From Fragum whitleyi (Eukaryota > Mollusca > Bivalvia > Cardiida > Cardiidae): a DNA stretch of 64,000 nt. The notes under the pieces are model-generated. The model was not told where the DNA came from and did not search any database. It saw only the letters and a program-made list of their open reading frames with translations. Numbering within the stretch: the first letter of the stretch is position 1; each line of letters starts with the position of its first letter. This document shows positions 59,101 to 61,344 of this stretch, piece by piece. The translations under genes were made by a program, and so were the position numbers. Location of the stretch: the NCBI GenBank assembly GCA_948146395.1, contig OX411543.1, forward strand, positions 50,444,517 to 50,508,516. Reading direction: 5' to 3'.

Positions 59101-61344
59101 GACTTTACCAGAATGTTCCTTTGATGACCCATCAAATATTGTTGGCAAAATTTTGATTAGCCGAAAATATGGGTAATGCAGGACAGGGCTTATTTTGAGT
59201 CTCCTCTGTAATGAATGGGTGGGCAGGGTCTATTATCTCTGTAAATTCCTGGAATAACATCTCCTCTTCAATAATTAGGCAAATTTGAATGAAACTTTGC
59301 CAGTAATTTTCTTGGATGAGATCCACTGGACCAATAAAATTTAGGTGAGCGGTTTAGAGCCATCCTGGCCCTCTTGTTTTTCATTGAACTTTTCTCTTGC
59401 TGTTCAAGATATATTTGATTGTGATTAAAGCTTAGACATACAGTGTAGACTAAGATAAGCCTCTACTGCTGTGCAGTCTGATCTTAGGATAGATGTCTGC
59501 CTTCTGCTTAATTTCTGTGTAAAAATATCTTGAGGCATATTAATTGATATGTCCAAAAATTTGAAATTTGTGTAAACAAAATTTAAAATCATCAGGATAC
59601 AAGTTAAAATTGTGAAAAATTCATAATAACGACCCCCCTCATTTTGTATGTACAAATTCCCTTTAAAGAAATCTTAGATCTGCCACTGTTGTGTACCATT
59701 TACTTAAGATGAAACCATGTTATTGTAATTACTCATTTATAACCATATTGATATTAAGGGCTTTTCCACTTGTGAGCAAGTAAAGTTTATAGGCCACTTG
59801 TTCATGGACAAGTAAATACCAGAACAAAACTTGGACTACTAAAAAGATCAAGGAGAAAAGTCATCATTTTGTTTGCATCATGGTTGATATCCTTGTGCAA
59901 CACTTAGTGATATATATAGGCAGTTACAACTGTTTTGCACCAAGCTATCTACTTTTACACCAAGCTATCTACATGATGAATCCATGTATTTGTACGTAGT
60001 ACATCTGCATCTACAATTATTTATGAATTACTTATTTAAAAGAAATCCATATTAATATTAAAAAAGGATTTAGAATTAGGGAAACAACCTGTAGCTAATC
60101 AAAACATGTAATTTATTCCCCTGTAACAAGCTTTTCCAAAAACTAGAGGGCTTCAAAACTTTATGATCTTAATTAGACATTTTGCACAATAAAATAAATT
60201 CTTTTTTCAAACAAAAAATGCATATTCCCAAGTCTACATGACCATTGGGAAAATAATGAATTCTTATCTCCTGATATTGTTTTTAAAGATATCAGGAAAA
60301 AACTTAGGAAATAAACTGTGCTTAACCCTTTCCTGTTTACAAAATTTTGGACCTGTCCAAATTCAAAGGTTTTGCAGACGAAAATTTAAAGCGAATTTAA
60401 TTTGAAAAATAAACATTCAGTAGGGTAGAAAATAGTGTGGAAAAAGAAGAAATTGCTTGCCAGAAGCAATTTCTTCTTTTTTCATAATGTTTTCTCAATC
60501 ATAAAATCACAGACACGTAAAAAACAGGGATTAAACAGCAAAGGGTTAAGACTTCTAAAATACTTTAAAAAGAATGGGTATGATGGTCCTGTCGGTACAT
60601 TACATTTATTATGGCCACTCTATTTTCTATCTTATTTATGCATGAATGTTTTAAATCTTGTTTTCACTCTATTTTCCTTCTTATTTATGCATGAATGTTT
60701 TAAATCTTGTTTTCACTCTATTTTCCTTCTTATTTATGCATGAATGTTTTAAATCTTGTTTTCACTCTATTTTCCTTCTTATTTATGCATGAATGTTTTA
60801 AATCTTGTTTTCACTCTATTTTCCTTCTTATTTATGCATGAATGTTTTAAATCTTGTTTTCACTCTATTTTCCTTCTTATTTATGCATGAATGTTTTAAA
60901 TCTTGTTTTCACTCTATTTTCCTTCTTATTTATGCATGAATGTTTTAAATCTTGTTTTCACTCTATTTTCCTTCTTATTTATGCATGAATGTTTTAAATC
61001 TTGTTTTCACTCTATTTTCCTTCTTATTTATGCATGAATGTTTTAAATCTTGTTTTCACTCTATTTTCCTTCTTATTTATGCATGAATGTTTTAAATCTT
61101 GTTTTCACTCTATTTTCCTTCTTATTTATGCATGAATGTTTTAAATCTTGTTTTCATCAATGCCCAATATACAGAAGTTTCTTTTGTCAAAATTTCGGAA
61201 ATGTGTGATGATTTATGACTGAAATATTTAACTTGTCCACATATATATTGGTCAACCCTTGTATTTCAGGATGCTTGCAACACCATCAACGAAAGACTAA
61301 AACCTTTAAGAGACCAGATGCCTGGAATTGGTTGGGAGGAATTG
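5069..61344 (+). CDS. XDH/AOX-like molybdo-flavoenzyme, 30 exons, 3' end beyond window
   Basis: Spliced gene of the xanthine dehydrogenase/aldehyde oxidase family: cytosolic molybdo-flavoproteins that hydroxylate purines, N-heterocycles or aldehydes using water and pass electrons Mo to 2Fe-2S to FAD to NAD+ or O2. The 30 exons join in phase to 1091 codons without a stop; an in-frame TGA at 5057 precedes the ATG. Order: residues 1-90, plant-type [2Fe-2S] (Cys42, 47, 50, 72); 100-164, second [2Fe-2S] (Cys112, 115, 147, 149); about 205-510, FAD domain (GNTTT at 252-256, IGGS at 340-343); about 545-1091, molybdopterin domain (Gln743, RIGGSFGGK ending at 777, FRGFG at 886-890, HGGSEMGQG). The last ~200 residues are missing to the right. 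Aligned by eye to bovine XDH, Glu802 reads Asn778, Arg880 reads Cys855 and Phe1009 reads Ala984, so the substrate is probably not xanthine. Exons 4, 10 and 17 sit in tandem duplications. Exons are listed individually. Confidence 0.93.
5880..6055 (-). mobile_element. tRNA-derived SINE (minus strand)
   Basis: On the minus strand it reads GTCCGTGGTCTAGAGAAAGA (A-box region), then CCCGAGTTCGATTCTCG (B box), spaced as in a tRNA, followed by a non-tRNA body. A functional tRNA is unlikely: there is no clean acceptor stem, and the tRNA-like part runs straight into other sequence. Intron 1. Confidence 0.7.
6170..6575 (+). repeat. Dispersed ~400-bp repeat in intron 1
   Basis: Partner of 28928-29335. 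It contains CCACTAGTGGAATAACACCC and an internal inverted pair (AACTGATAAAAACGAGGCTG against CGAGTTTTTGTCAGTT). Function unknown. Confidence 0.8.
7105..8067 (+). repeat. 339-bp tandem array (~2.9 copies) carrying a palindromic MITE
   Basis: Landmark GTGCACGTCGGAGACTTATT occurs at 7211, 7549 and 7889. Each unit ends in a palindromic element; the complete one (7939-8067, 129 bp) has CCCTGCGTTAGGGATGAC and GTCATCCTGAACGCAGGG ends and a TGCTTTGCAAGTGCACTTGC centre. In the first two units the element's right end is replaced. Related blocks lie at 2890-3440 and about 5448-5560. Confidence 0.85.
8967..9081. mobile_element. TTAA-flanked palindromic MITE
   Basis: Ends GGTAGTGGACCCGTAATAGT and TATTACGGGTCCACTACC, with exact TTAA at 8963-8966 and 9082-9085. 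Same family as 24857-25014. Intron 1. Confidence 0.85.
10714..10771 (+). CDS. Exon 2 (residues 14-32)
   Basis: Follows TTGTGTTGCAG and reads [19 protein letters not shown] plus one base of Leu33. It is the family's NADPETTLLAYLRRKL segment, packing against the first [2Fe-2S] cluster. Donor AAAT|GTATCC. Confidence 0.92.
11308..11404 (+). CDS. Exon 3: first [2Fe-2S] motif (residues 33-64)
   Basis: Reads (L)[19 protein letters not shown] and on to DKI. The C-x4-C-x2-C pattern gives cluster ligands Cys42, Cys47 and Cys50. The acceptor TTGATAG is chosen because it keeps phase and rebuilds RRKLILPGTK. Donor ATATG|GTAAGG. Confidence 0.92.
11405..13873 (+). other. Intron 3 (2.5 kb), little recognised
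   Basis: AT-rich intron with no exon of this family. A 140-codon open frame on the minus strand (13134-13556) lacks any motif or start context I recognise and lies in low-complexity, repeat-like DNA. Confidence 0.6.
13874..13982 (+). CDS. Exon 4: fourth ligand of first [2Fe-2S] (residues 65-101)
   Basis: After ACTGGATAG it reads (C)[19 protein letters not shown], then [22 protein letters not shown] carries cluster ligand Cys72. The length is 109 nt, entering in phase 2 and leaving in phase 0, with donor CAG|GTAAAA. This is the first of six tandem copies and the only one keeping HYSVNAC, a good acceptor, an open frame and a donor together. Confidence 0.92.
14016..14646 (+). pseudogene. Five decayed tandem copies of exon 4
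   Basis: Units of 131-134 bp, each containing the exon's 3' part and intron. Copy 2 (ends 14115) changes Cys72 to Phe and its donor GT to AT. Copy 3 (ends 14249) is open in frame and keeps GTAAAT and an in-phase AG, but the acceptor context is poor. Copy 4 (ends 14380) has a 1-nt deletion, giving a frameshift. Copy 5 (ends 14514) is open but its donor is CTAGAT. Copy 6 (ends 14646) is strongly diverged, though GTAAG follows it. The DNA upstream of the motif is intronic (TTTAAATGC replaces GTGTGAATGC), so the SVN part was not carried. Confidence 0.85.
14690..15018 (-). repeat. Dispersed repeat with CTGTTTCATGCTGAGCCAT hairpin
   Basis: Reverse-complement relative of 48785-49100 in intron 25. 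Shared landmarks are GATTAATCGATTA-like ends, the Mo-unrelated palindrome around the TTTCATGCTGAGCCAT-type motif, TCATGACCTAAAG and CACTCCCAGTATCATCC. It has no coding capacity. Confidence 0.65.
16015..16141 (+). CDS. Exon 5: second [2Fe-2S] motif (residues 102-143)
   Basis: After TTTTTCAG it reads [20 protein letters not shown], then [22 protein letters not shown] plus one base of Gly144. QCGFCTPG supplies Cys112 and Cys115 of the second cluster. Donor GAAG|GTACAT. Confidence 0.94.
16627..16767 (+). repeat. 47-bp direct repeat, 3 copies
   Basis: Units beginning TTGGGCAAATGACTGGAAGT at 16627, 16674 and 16721 are essentially identical and end TTTCTGGCC. The array lies in intron 5. It creates an open frame on the minus strand that merely repeats itself, so I do not call it a gene. 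Confidence 0.92.
17453..17514 (+). CDS. Exon 6: CxC of second [2Fe-2S] (residues 144-164)
   Basis: After TTTTCTACAG it reads [20 protein letters not shown], then K, supplying Cys147 and Cys149. CRCTGYRPI is a near-invariant family signature. Phase 0 end at AAG|GTATTT. Confidence 0.94.
18114..18179 (+). CDS. Exon 7: linker (residues 165-186)
   Basis: Phase 0 at both ends (66 nt), between ATTATTACAG and AAG|GTATAG. It encodes [20 protein letters not shown], then EK, the variable charged linker after the Fe-S domain. Assigned by position, splice signals and phase rather than by strong sequence identity. Confidence 0.8.
18180..20055 (+). other. Intron 7 (1.9 kb), no recognised feature
   Basis: AT-rich, with recurring AAATTCGGACA-type words (about 18313, 18898, and inverted near 19262) that suggest an old element, but no clear ends and no coding exon. 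Confidence 0.45.
20056..20127 (+). CDS. Exon 8: linker to FAD domain (residues 187-210)
   Basis: 72 nt, phase 0 at both ends, from TTTACAG to AAG|GTATGT. It reads [20 protein letters not shown], then PALK. The PIYPPAL end matches the family's PIFPPEL, the start of the FAD domain. Confidence 0.9.
20596..20734 (+). CDS. Exon 9: FAD loop GNTTT (residues 211-256)
   Basis: After GTACAAACAG the exon runs [20 protein letters not shown] through [20 protein letters not shown] to MGNTTT. YTWYQP and ELLELK align with the family's VTWIQ and ELLDLK. GNT at 252-254 is the FAD pyrophosphate loop. The usual Gly two residues after GNTxx is Ala257 here. Donor ACAG|GTACCA. Confidence 0.93.
20752..21250 (+). 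repeat. Stem-loop/GTCC-type dispersed repeat in intron 9
   Basis: Begins near ATATGCCGTTGGATGCAGTC, then TATATTGGCG and CTGTCCGTCC. A block of about 180 bp around GGATTTTATGG...GGGGCTTATTGAAATTG follows twice. It has the architecture of the other stem-loop repeats in the window, but its 3' end is not clear. Confidence 0.6.
21323..22312 (+). repeat. Stem-loop repeat (CTGGCCGAAGGCCACTGG) ending TCTTGTTT
   Basis: 5' stem-loop TCACTGGCCGAAGGCCACTG, then GGGGCTATTGTCATGG and GTCC-like words. The body carries several ~150-bp tandem units (ATTTTATGGGCGGAGGTCATT near 21690, 21840 and 22010). The 3' end is GGTCCTCTTGTTT. Lies in intron 9. Confidence 0.75.
23355..23522 (+). CDS. Exon 10: FAD domain (residues 257-312)
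   Basis: After CTTTATTCAG it reads (A)[20 protein letters not shown] through [20 protein letters not shown] to [12 protein letters not shown] plus one base. It corresponds to the FAD-domain segment after GNTxxG through FGAACPLSxVE in XDH. Donor GAGG|GTGAGT is a near-perfect consensus. Its 3' half plus donor is repeated downstream. Confidence 0.92.
23523..24290 (+). pseudogene. Tandem partial copies of exon 10 3' end (115-bp unit)
   Basis: Copies of the segment GAGATAGGTGCAGCTGTGAC to the donor, each with ~45 bp of intron, end at 23637, 23752 and 23867 (spacing 115), with further decayed copies to about 24290. Copies 2 and 3 keep GTGAGTTG donors; copy 4 has TAGTGTG instead. None has an acceptor, and reading through from exon 10 meets TGA at once (GGTGAGTGA), so they add no protein. 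Confidence 0.85.
24857..25014. mobile_element. TTAA-flanked palindromic MITE (GGTAATGGAACC ends)
   Basis: Inverted ends GGTAATGGAACCATAATAGT and ACTGTTACAGTTCCACTACC, flanked by TTAA on the left and TTGA on the right. A second copy is at 8967-9081. Non-coding, intron 10. Confidence 0.75.
25049..25499. mobile_element. Possible ~450-bp element with short inverted ends
   Basis: CACCATTCGGAACATCAC at the left and GTGTTCCGAATGATG at the right are inverted. It ends 17 bp before the exon 11 acceptor. No target duplication was seen, so the call is tentative. Confidence 0.35.
25517..25593 (+). CDS. Exon 11: FAD domain (residues 313-338)
   Basis: After ATGATTTCAG it reads (E)[20 protein letters not shown], then IRNVV, matching the family's helix before SVGGN (usually LRWFAGKQVKSVAS). 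Phase 0 end at GTG|GTATGA. Confidence 0.88.
26237..26466 (+). mobile_element. TTAA-flanked MITE family 1, copy A
   Basis: Starts TTAACCCATTCCTGTTTTAC and ends AAACAGCAAAGGGTTAA, with inverted ends adjoining TTAA. The centre has a hairpin GAAATTGCTTGTCAGAAGCA with flanking TTTCTTC. Other copies: 26554-26780 (opposite orientation), 29434-29660 and 60322-60549. TTAA target sites and CCC-starting inverted ends are the piggyBac pattern; assignment to that superfamily is inference. Confidence 0.85.
26554..26780 (-). mobile_element. TTAA-flanked MITE family 1, copy B (inverted to A)
   Basis: Begins TTAACCCTTTACTGTTTAAT and ends AACAGGAAAGGGTAAA (right TTAA decayed). It is inverted relative to copy A, 87 bp away, so the pair could form a ~225-bp duplex in the intron 11 RNA. 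Confidence 0.85.
27402..27492 (+). CDS. Exon 12: FAD domain IGGS (residues 339-368)
   Basis: After AATATTCCAG it reads [20 protein letters not shown], then [10 protein letters not shown] plus one base. It aligns with the family's SVGGNIITASPISDLNPVFM; Ser351 and Asp352 match the FAD-contacting Ser and Asp of SPISD, while Asn after GG is Ser343. Donor TCAG|GTATTC. Confidence 0.92.
28090..28377 (+). repeat. Short stem-loop/GTCTGTC repeat (family D)
   Basis: Opens TACCCCCACATACAAAGTAG, then GATATATTGGTTT and CTCTGTCTGTTC. It ends GGTATAAGTCTGCTTTGTGGC plus TTTAGTTTT. Relatives are at 43224-43708 and about 53706-54092. Intron 12. Confidence 0.7.
28928..29335 (+). repeat. Dispersed ~400-bp repeat shared with intron 1
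   Basis: Matches about 6170-6575 from GAGTGGTCATGAAATA to GTGGGTCATATTA. Both copies contain an inverted core around GTGCCGAGTTTTTATC (or CGCCGAGTTTTTGTC) and end near ATATCAAAAATATTCAACGT. Non-coding. Confidence 0.8.
29434..29660 (-). mobile_element. TTAA-flanked MITE family 1, copy C
   Basis: Intact TTAA at both edges (29434-29437 and 29657-29660) with CCCTTTTCTGTTT and AAACAGAAAAGGG ends. Same orientation as copy B. Intron 12. Confidence 0.88.
30066..30154 (+). CDS. Exon 13: FAD domain (residues 369-398)
   Basis: After ATTTTTCAG it reads (V)[20 protein letters not shown], then [21 protein letters not shown]...IPFTRK aligns with the family's L..EEILLSIEIPYSR. The segment before it is shorter than in mammalian XDH. 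Donor AAG|GTAAAC. Confidence 0.9.
30415..30560. mobile_element. Palindromic MITE (TTTTGTATGAAAAAATATC ends)
   Basis: Inverted arms ATTGTATGAAAAAATATCTA and GATATTTTATTTCATACAAA around CTCAGCAGAGCC. Near relatives are at 51333-51480 and 51483-51624. Intron 13. Confidence 0.7.
30860..30930. repeat. AACAACAAAAGCTATATTTT hairpin repeat
   Basis: Long hairpin with arms GAACAACAAAAGCTATATTT and AAATATAGCTTTTGTTGGTC. Similar hairpins occur at about 26997-27055 and 32046-32120, each inside AT-rich repeats of introns 11 and 13. Confidence 0.65.
31100..31649 (+). repeat. Repeat ending in stem-loop plus TCTTGTTT
   Basis: Contains two tandem units around ATGTAGCATCATCTAGTGGA and ends GACCAGCATGGTC then CTCTTGTTT. 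The 5' stem-loop is absent, so it is a truncated member of the shared-architecture group. Confidence 0.6.
31795..31925 (-). repeat. Short dispersed repeat, inverted partner at about 55010-55135
   Basis: CATAGTGAAGACTCTGTTCA and GCAGGCTGGCCAGGAG recur in inverse orientation near 55010-55135 (intron 28). Non-coding. Confidence 0.6.
32549..32661 (+). CDS. Exon 14: FAD domain (residues 399-435)
   Basis: After ATTTTGCAG it reads [20 protein letters not shown], then [17 protein letters not shown] plus [24 protein letters not shown] aligns with the family's [22 protein letters not shown]. Donor TGTAG|GTAGGT. Phase 2. Confidence 0.92.
32829..32869 (+). other. G-rich tract, potential G-quadruplex
   Basis: In intron 14 on the transcribed-sense strand: runs of G separated by one or two bases (GGGGGTGGGGGGGGGTGGG, then TTGGGTCGGGTGGGTCGGGG). 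There are more than four G3+ runs with loops of 1-3 nt. Confidence 0.7.
33077..33145 (+). CDS. Exon 15: FAD domain end (residues 436-458)
   Basis: After TATTGCAG it reads (R)[20 protein letters not shown], then KN plus AG. It matches the family's ELALCYGGMANRTISALKTT. Phase 2 in, phase 2 out. Donor AACAG|GTCTGT. Confidence 0.88.
33179..33424. mobile_element. TTAA-flanked MITE family 2 (CTTGTCATGCTGAA ends)
   Basis: TTAA at 33179-33182 and 33421-33424. Inverted ends CACTTGTCATGCTGAATAAA and GGGTTTAGCATGACAAGGG. The interior hairpin CTGCACATATGTGCAG is shared with 49157-49356, about 54813-54988, about 37400-37562 and about 29805-29935. Intron 15. Confidence 0.85.
33801..34367 (+). repeat. Stem-loop repeat family A, short copy
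   Basis: 5' AGCTCACTTGAGCACAACAT then GCTCAAGGGGAGCTATTAGG. Body with two units around GAACCACTGGGCCGATTTCA. 3' stem GGGCCATTCTGGCCC then TCTTGTTT. Intron 15. Confidence 0.8.
34576..34723 (+). CDS. Exon 16: end of FAD domain (residues 459-508)
   Basis: After CTATTTTCAG it reads (R)[20 protein letters not shown] through [20 protein letters not shown] to [19 protein letters not shown] matches the family's FRCTLTLSFFFKFYL. Phase 0 end, donor CTG|GTTAGT. Confidence 0.93.
34862..36901 (+). repeat. 2-kb stem-loop repeat family A with ~165-bp tandem units
   Basis: 5' stem-loop AGCTCACCTGAGCACGAAGT...GTGAGCT, then ATTGTGATCACC and a CGTCCGTCCGTCGG-rich stretch. About nine tandem ~165-bp units follow, marked by CCAGGTGCGGAGCACCAGG near 35240, 35404, 35570, 35733, 35899 and 36063, and degenerate later. 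The 3' end is CAGGGCCAACGGCCCTCTTG then TTT. A second full copy in the same orientation is at 56526-58349. Intron 16. Repeated frames on the minus strand (about 60-70 codons) are by-products of the tandem units. Confidence 0.88.
38765..40092 (+). repeat. Tandem array: 11 extra copies of the 5' half of exon 17
   Basis: Copies start just after an AG at 38765, 38909, 39037, 39165, 39274, 39400, 39509, 39618, 39728, 39856 and 39965. The real exon is the twelfth, at 40093. Steps are 144, 128, 128, 109, 126, 109, 109, 110, 128, 109 and 128. The 19-bp difference equals one CCTTGTACAAGTTTATGAT, a deletion between direct repeats of CAAGTTTATGAT. Most copies carry the same acceptor (ATTTTCAATGTTACTTTAG) and about 30 codons in the exon's frame, then meet TGA (ACAAGTTTATGA) or shift frame. 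None has a good donor. The two leftmost copies are the most diverged. Confidence 0.92.
40093..40297 (+). CDS. Exon 17: FAD-to-Mo linker (residues 509-576)
   Basis: After GTTACTTTAG it reads [20 protein letters not shown] through [20 protein letters not shown] to [18 protein letters not shown] plus one base. [23 protein letters not shown] is the family's [23 protein letters not shown], the start of the molybdenum domain. The 5' part (residues 509-539) is the unit amplified upstream. Only this copy continues past the array into the conserved part. Donor GGAGG|GTATGG. Confidence 0.93.
40555..41323 (+). repeat. Stem-loop/GTCT repeat in intron 17
   Basis: 5' TACGCCACAGAAGGTGGTTG then TATGTTG and CTGTCTGTCTGTCTGTCCGC. 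Four ~130-bp units around AAAAAGGGGC...TTCTTGT follow. 3' end near GGCACTCTTGTTT. Confidence 0.7.
41399..41577 (+). CDS. Exon 18: Mo domain (residues 577-636)
   Basis: After TCTTTCAG it reads (G)[20 protein letters not shown] through [20 protein letters not shown] to [17 protein letters not shown] and DVPG are conserved in the family (human STRAHAKIKSIDTSEA, DDVPG). Phase 0 end at GAG|GTTTGT. Confidence 0.94.
41769..41888 (+). CDS. Exon 19: Mo domain (residues 637-676)
   Basis: 120 nt, phase 0 both ends, between AAATTTCAG and GAG|GTACTG. It reads [20 protein letters not shown], then [20 protein letters not shown], matching VTCVGHIIGAVVADTPEHTQ...V.YEELPAIITIEDAI. Confidence 0.95.
42144..42362 (+). 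CDS. Exon 20: Mo domain with Gln743 (residues 677-749)
   Basis: After TGATCCTAG it reads [20 protein letters not shown] through [20 protein letters not shown] to [21 protein letters not shown] is a family hallmark. Gln743 in PAQN aligns with bovine Gln767, which hydrogen-bonds the Mo-oxo group. Phase 0 both ends. Donor CAG|GTATTG. Confidence 0.95.
43115..43178 (+). CDS. Exon 21: Mo domain (residues 750-770)
   Basis: After TTATCTGTAG it reads [20 protein letters not shown], then I plus one base, matching FVAKMLGVPANRIVVRVKRM. Donor ATAG|GTAATT. Confidence 0.92.
43224..43708 (+). repeat. Stem-loop repeat family D with CCAT/GTCC microsatellite
   Basis: CCCCACCTACAAAGTAGAAA then GGGGTATATTGG, followed by a long imperfect run of GTCC/CATC/CCAT repeats (about 43275-43410). 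Two units around CTAACTCAAGAACCAAG follow. It ends GGGGATATAAGTCTGCTC. Intron 21. Confidence 0.8.
44077..44143 (+). CDS. Exon 22: GGSFGGK (residues 771-792)
   Basis: After ATTTCAG it reads (G)[20 protein letters not shown], then K plus AA. It is the family's MGGGFGGKE. In XDH the Glu after GGK (bovine Glu802) binds the purine; here the residue is Asn778 and one residue is missing just after it. Donor AAAAA|GTATGT. Confidence 0.93.
44615..44702 (+). CDS. Exon 23: Mo domain (residues 793-822)
   Basis: After TCCAACAG it reads (K)[20 protein letters not shown], then RHPYLSKYK. It matches [27 protein letters not shown] almost position for position. Phase 0 end at AAG|GTATGT. Confidence 0.95.
44930..46040 (+). 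repeat. Degenerate repeats in intron 23
   Basis: From about 45300 to 46010, ~110-bp units recur around CTAACTCAAGAACC...GACCTAGAATCATGAAACT...ACACAATTGTTG...GACCCAAGGAAGTGCC, related to the body of the family D repeats. The right end lies just before the exon 24 acceptor. No coding sequence. Confidence 0.6.
46048..46134 (+). CDS. Exon 24: Mo domain (residues 823-851)
   Basis: 87 nt, phase 0 both ends, from GTATTATCAG to TTT|GTAAGT. It reads [20 protein letters not shown], then GCSVEVSPF, matching [21 protein letters not shown]. Upstream intronic DNA is repetitive, so the acceptor is fixed by phase and likeness. Confidence 0.92.
46884..48054 (+). repeat. Stem-loop repeat family A, composite copy
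   Basis: 5' AGCTCAACTGAGCATATTGT then GCTCAATGGGAG. Several ~150-bp units around TTGATTTCAATGAAA...TTCCTTGGGTGACCCTCTTCC. A second repeat (CCTTGACATGATGTGATGTC, also near 24365 and 42470) is nested at about 47530-47810. 3' GGGGCAATTCGGGCCCTCTT then GTTT. Intron 24. Confidence 0.75.
48172..48363 (+). CDS. Exon 25: FRGFG segment (residues 852-915)
   Basis: After TATTCAATAG it reads [20 protein letters not shown] through [20 protein letters not shown] to [17 protein letters not shown] is near-invariant; Phe889 matches bovine Phe914, which stacks on substrate. In XDH the E-R pair of SIMER holds Arg880; here it is E-C (Cys855). Phase 0 both ends, donor TTG|GTATGA. Confidence 0.96.
48785..49100 (+). 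repeat. Dispersed repeat with GCTGAGCCAT hairpin
   Basis: Inverted partner of 14690-15018. It contains GGCTCAGCATGAAACAGTTG and its inverse CTGTTTCATGCTGAGCC around CTATAGGCTGAG. Intron 25. Confidence 0.65.
49157..49356. mobile_element. MITE family 2 (CCCTTGTCATGCTGAA ends)
   Basis: Left AACCCTTGTCATGCTGAACC, right AATTCAGCATGACAAGGGTT, interior hairpin CTGCACATATGTGCAG. Flanking TTAA has decayed. Intron 25. Confidence 0.85.
49437..49537. mobile_element. Palindromic element (GTTATAGTTCATTTCTGACA)
   Basis: Arms GTTATAGTTCATTTCTGACA and TGTCAGAATATGAACTATAA around CCTAAGCGGAGCACAAGG. A near-perfect 100-bp hairpin in intron 25. Confidence 0.75.
49864..50139 (+). mobile_element. tRNA-derived SINE
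   Basis: 5' part resembles a tRNA with B-box-like GGGCTCGACCCC. The body (ATGTGGGATAGGAGCTAGAG, then GTGCTCCAGCTGCC) and the tail GTTGAAAGCGTTGTTAAACC then AAACAAACAAA are shared with 52826-53107. This tRNA-head plus conserved-body layout is typical of SINEs. The family name was not determined. Confidence 0.8.
51040..51185 (+). CDS. Exon 26: Mo domain (residues 916-963)
   Basis: After TTTAAATTAAG it reads [20 protein letters not shown] through [20 protein letters not shown] to EIKEFN plus AA. It matches V-R-x-x-N-L-Y-K-E-G-D-x-T-x-x, then the cysteine-containing C.EEC helix. Donor CAA|GTATTA. Confidence 0.94.
51333..51624. mobile_element. Two adjacent palindromic MITEs (TAATACGTACTTAGTG ends)
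   Basis: 51483-51624 is an almost perfect palindrome: TAATACGTACTTAGTGTTTT at the left, its inverse ACTAAGTACGTATTA at the right, centre GAGGCTCTGCCGAGAC. 51333-51480 is a partner lacking the right arm. A third relative is at 30415-30560. Intron 26. Confidence 0.8.
51721..52701 (-). repeat. Stem-loop repeat family F (minus strand) with ~155-bp units
   Basis: Read on the minus strand it opens AGCTCGGTTGTTTTCGAAGA...CCCGAG (stem-loop), then GTATTATGATCACC and GCGACGTTCG. About five ~155-bp units follow, rich in the inverse of TGACCTTGACCTTGA. It ends GAGCGTTGGCACCCGCTC, then GCAGTGCTCTTGTTT. Intron 26. Confidence 0.82.
52826..53107 (+). mobile_element. tRNA-derived SINE
   Basis: Head GTGCAGAATGTAGCATGTTG with B box GGTTCGATCCC near 52882. 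Body and tail are shared with 49864-50139 (GGTTGATAAT, ATAGCAGCTGTAGGCTAGGA, GTTGAAAGCGGAGTTAAACC). Intron 26. Confidence 0.85.
53423..53504 (+). CDS. Exon 27: Mo domain (residues 964-991)
   Basis: After CTTATTATTAG it reads (K)[20 protein letters not shown], then GITFINQ. WKKRG...KF....F.NQ aligns without gaps to bovine [20 protein letters not shown]. The substrate-facing Phe1009 is Ala984 here. Donor CCAG|GTACAT. Confidence 0.94.
53706..54092 (+). repeat. Stem-loop/GTCTGTC repeat family D copy
   Basis: G run, then GTTGTCTGTCTGGCTGTC and CATCC/CATCAG words. The 3' part GGGGGTATAAAACCACTTTG matches the family D tail. Intron 27. Confidence 0.65.
54402..54497 (+). CDS. Exon 28: HGGSEMGQG (residues 992-1023)
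   Basis: After ACTTTTACAG it reads [20 protein letters not shown], then [15 protein letters not shown][ST]EMGQG is a molybdopterin-binding signature of the family. Phase 0 both ends, donor CAG|GTAAGT. Confidence 0.96.
54813..54988. mobile_element. MITE family 2, copy in intron 28
   Basis: Left AACTCTTGTCATGTTTGG (decayed), right GTTCAGCATGACAAGGG followed by TTAA. The interior has a TCATGCTGAACTG...GCAGGCTGATC hairpin. Confidence 0.7.
55140..55950 (+). other. AT-rich intron 28 stretch, nothing recognised
   Basis: Low-complexity A/T DNA with no exon, no clear repeat ends and no open frame worth naming. Confidence 0.5.
55954..56092 (+). repeat. Stem-loop repeat family B, short copy
   Basis: 5' TGCCCCCGGATCGAGAGATC then GGGGGCATATTG and GTCCGTCTGTCCG. 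3' stem GTGTTTCACAAACAC then ATCTTGTTT. An internal deletion relative to 63626-63930. Confidence 0.85.
56526..58349 (+). repeat. 1.8-kb stem-loop repeat family A, second full copy
   Basis: Same ends and same ~165-bp units (CCAGGTGCGGAGCACCAGG near 56896, 57060, 57227, 57393, 57557, 57719 and on) as 34862-36901, with the same unique right part (CAGACTCAGCCTGTATATCT to CAGGTGAGCGACCCAGGGCC). Intron 28. Confidence 0.88.
58617..58745 (+). CDS. Exon 29: Mo domain (residues 1024-1066)
   Basis: After AATTTCAG it reads [20 protein letters not shown] through [20 protein letters not shown] to AVM. It matches [42 protein letters not shown]. Phase 0 both ends, donor ATG|GTTAGT. Confidence 0.95.
58827..59379 (+). 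repeat. Stem-loop repeat family A, short copy in intron 29
   Basis: 5' AGCTCACTTGAGCACCAAGG then GGAGCTTTTAG. Two units around CACTGGGCTGATTTCAATGA. 3' GAGCCATCCTGGCCCTCTTG then TTT. Confidence 0.78.
60322..60549 (+). mobile_element. TTAA-flanked MITE family 1, copy D
   Basis: TTAACCCTTTCCTGTTTAC at the left, AAACAGCAAAGGGTTAA at the right, central GAAATTGCTTGCCAGAAGCA hairpin. Same orientation as copy A. Intron 29. Confidence 0.88.
60618..61156 (+). repeat. 49-bp minisatellite, about 11 copies
   Basis: CATGAATG recurs at 60641, 60690, 60739 and onward to 61131 in exact 49-nt steps. The unit is CTCTATTTTCCTTCTTATTT, then ATGCATGAATG, then TTTTAAATCTTGTTTTCA. Copies are nearly identical; only the first and last edges differ. 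The array ends 114 bp before exon 30. Each unit holds TGCATG and a long pyrimidine tract on the sense strand. Open frames across it are artefacts of the repeat. Confidence 0.96.
61270..61344 (+). CDS. Exon 30: Mo domain (residues 1067-1091), last in window
   Basis: After TGTATTTCAG it reads [20 protein letters not shown], then GWEEL, matching [24 protein letters not shown]. 75 nt, phase 0 both ends, so skipping would keep the frame. Donor TTG|GTATGA. The following exons (beginning near the family's A-Y-x-D-x-x-x-L-S-A-T-G-F) are not seen before the window ends. Confidence 0.93.
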
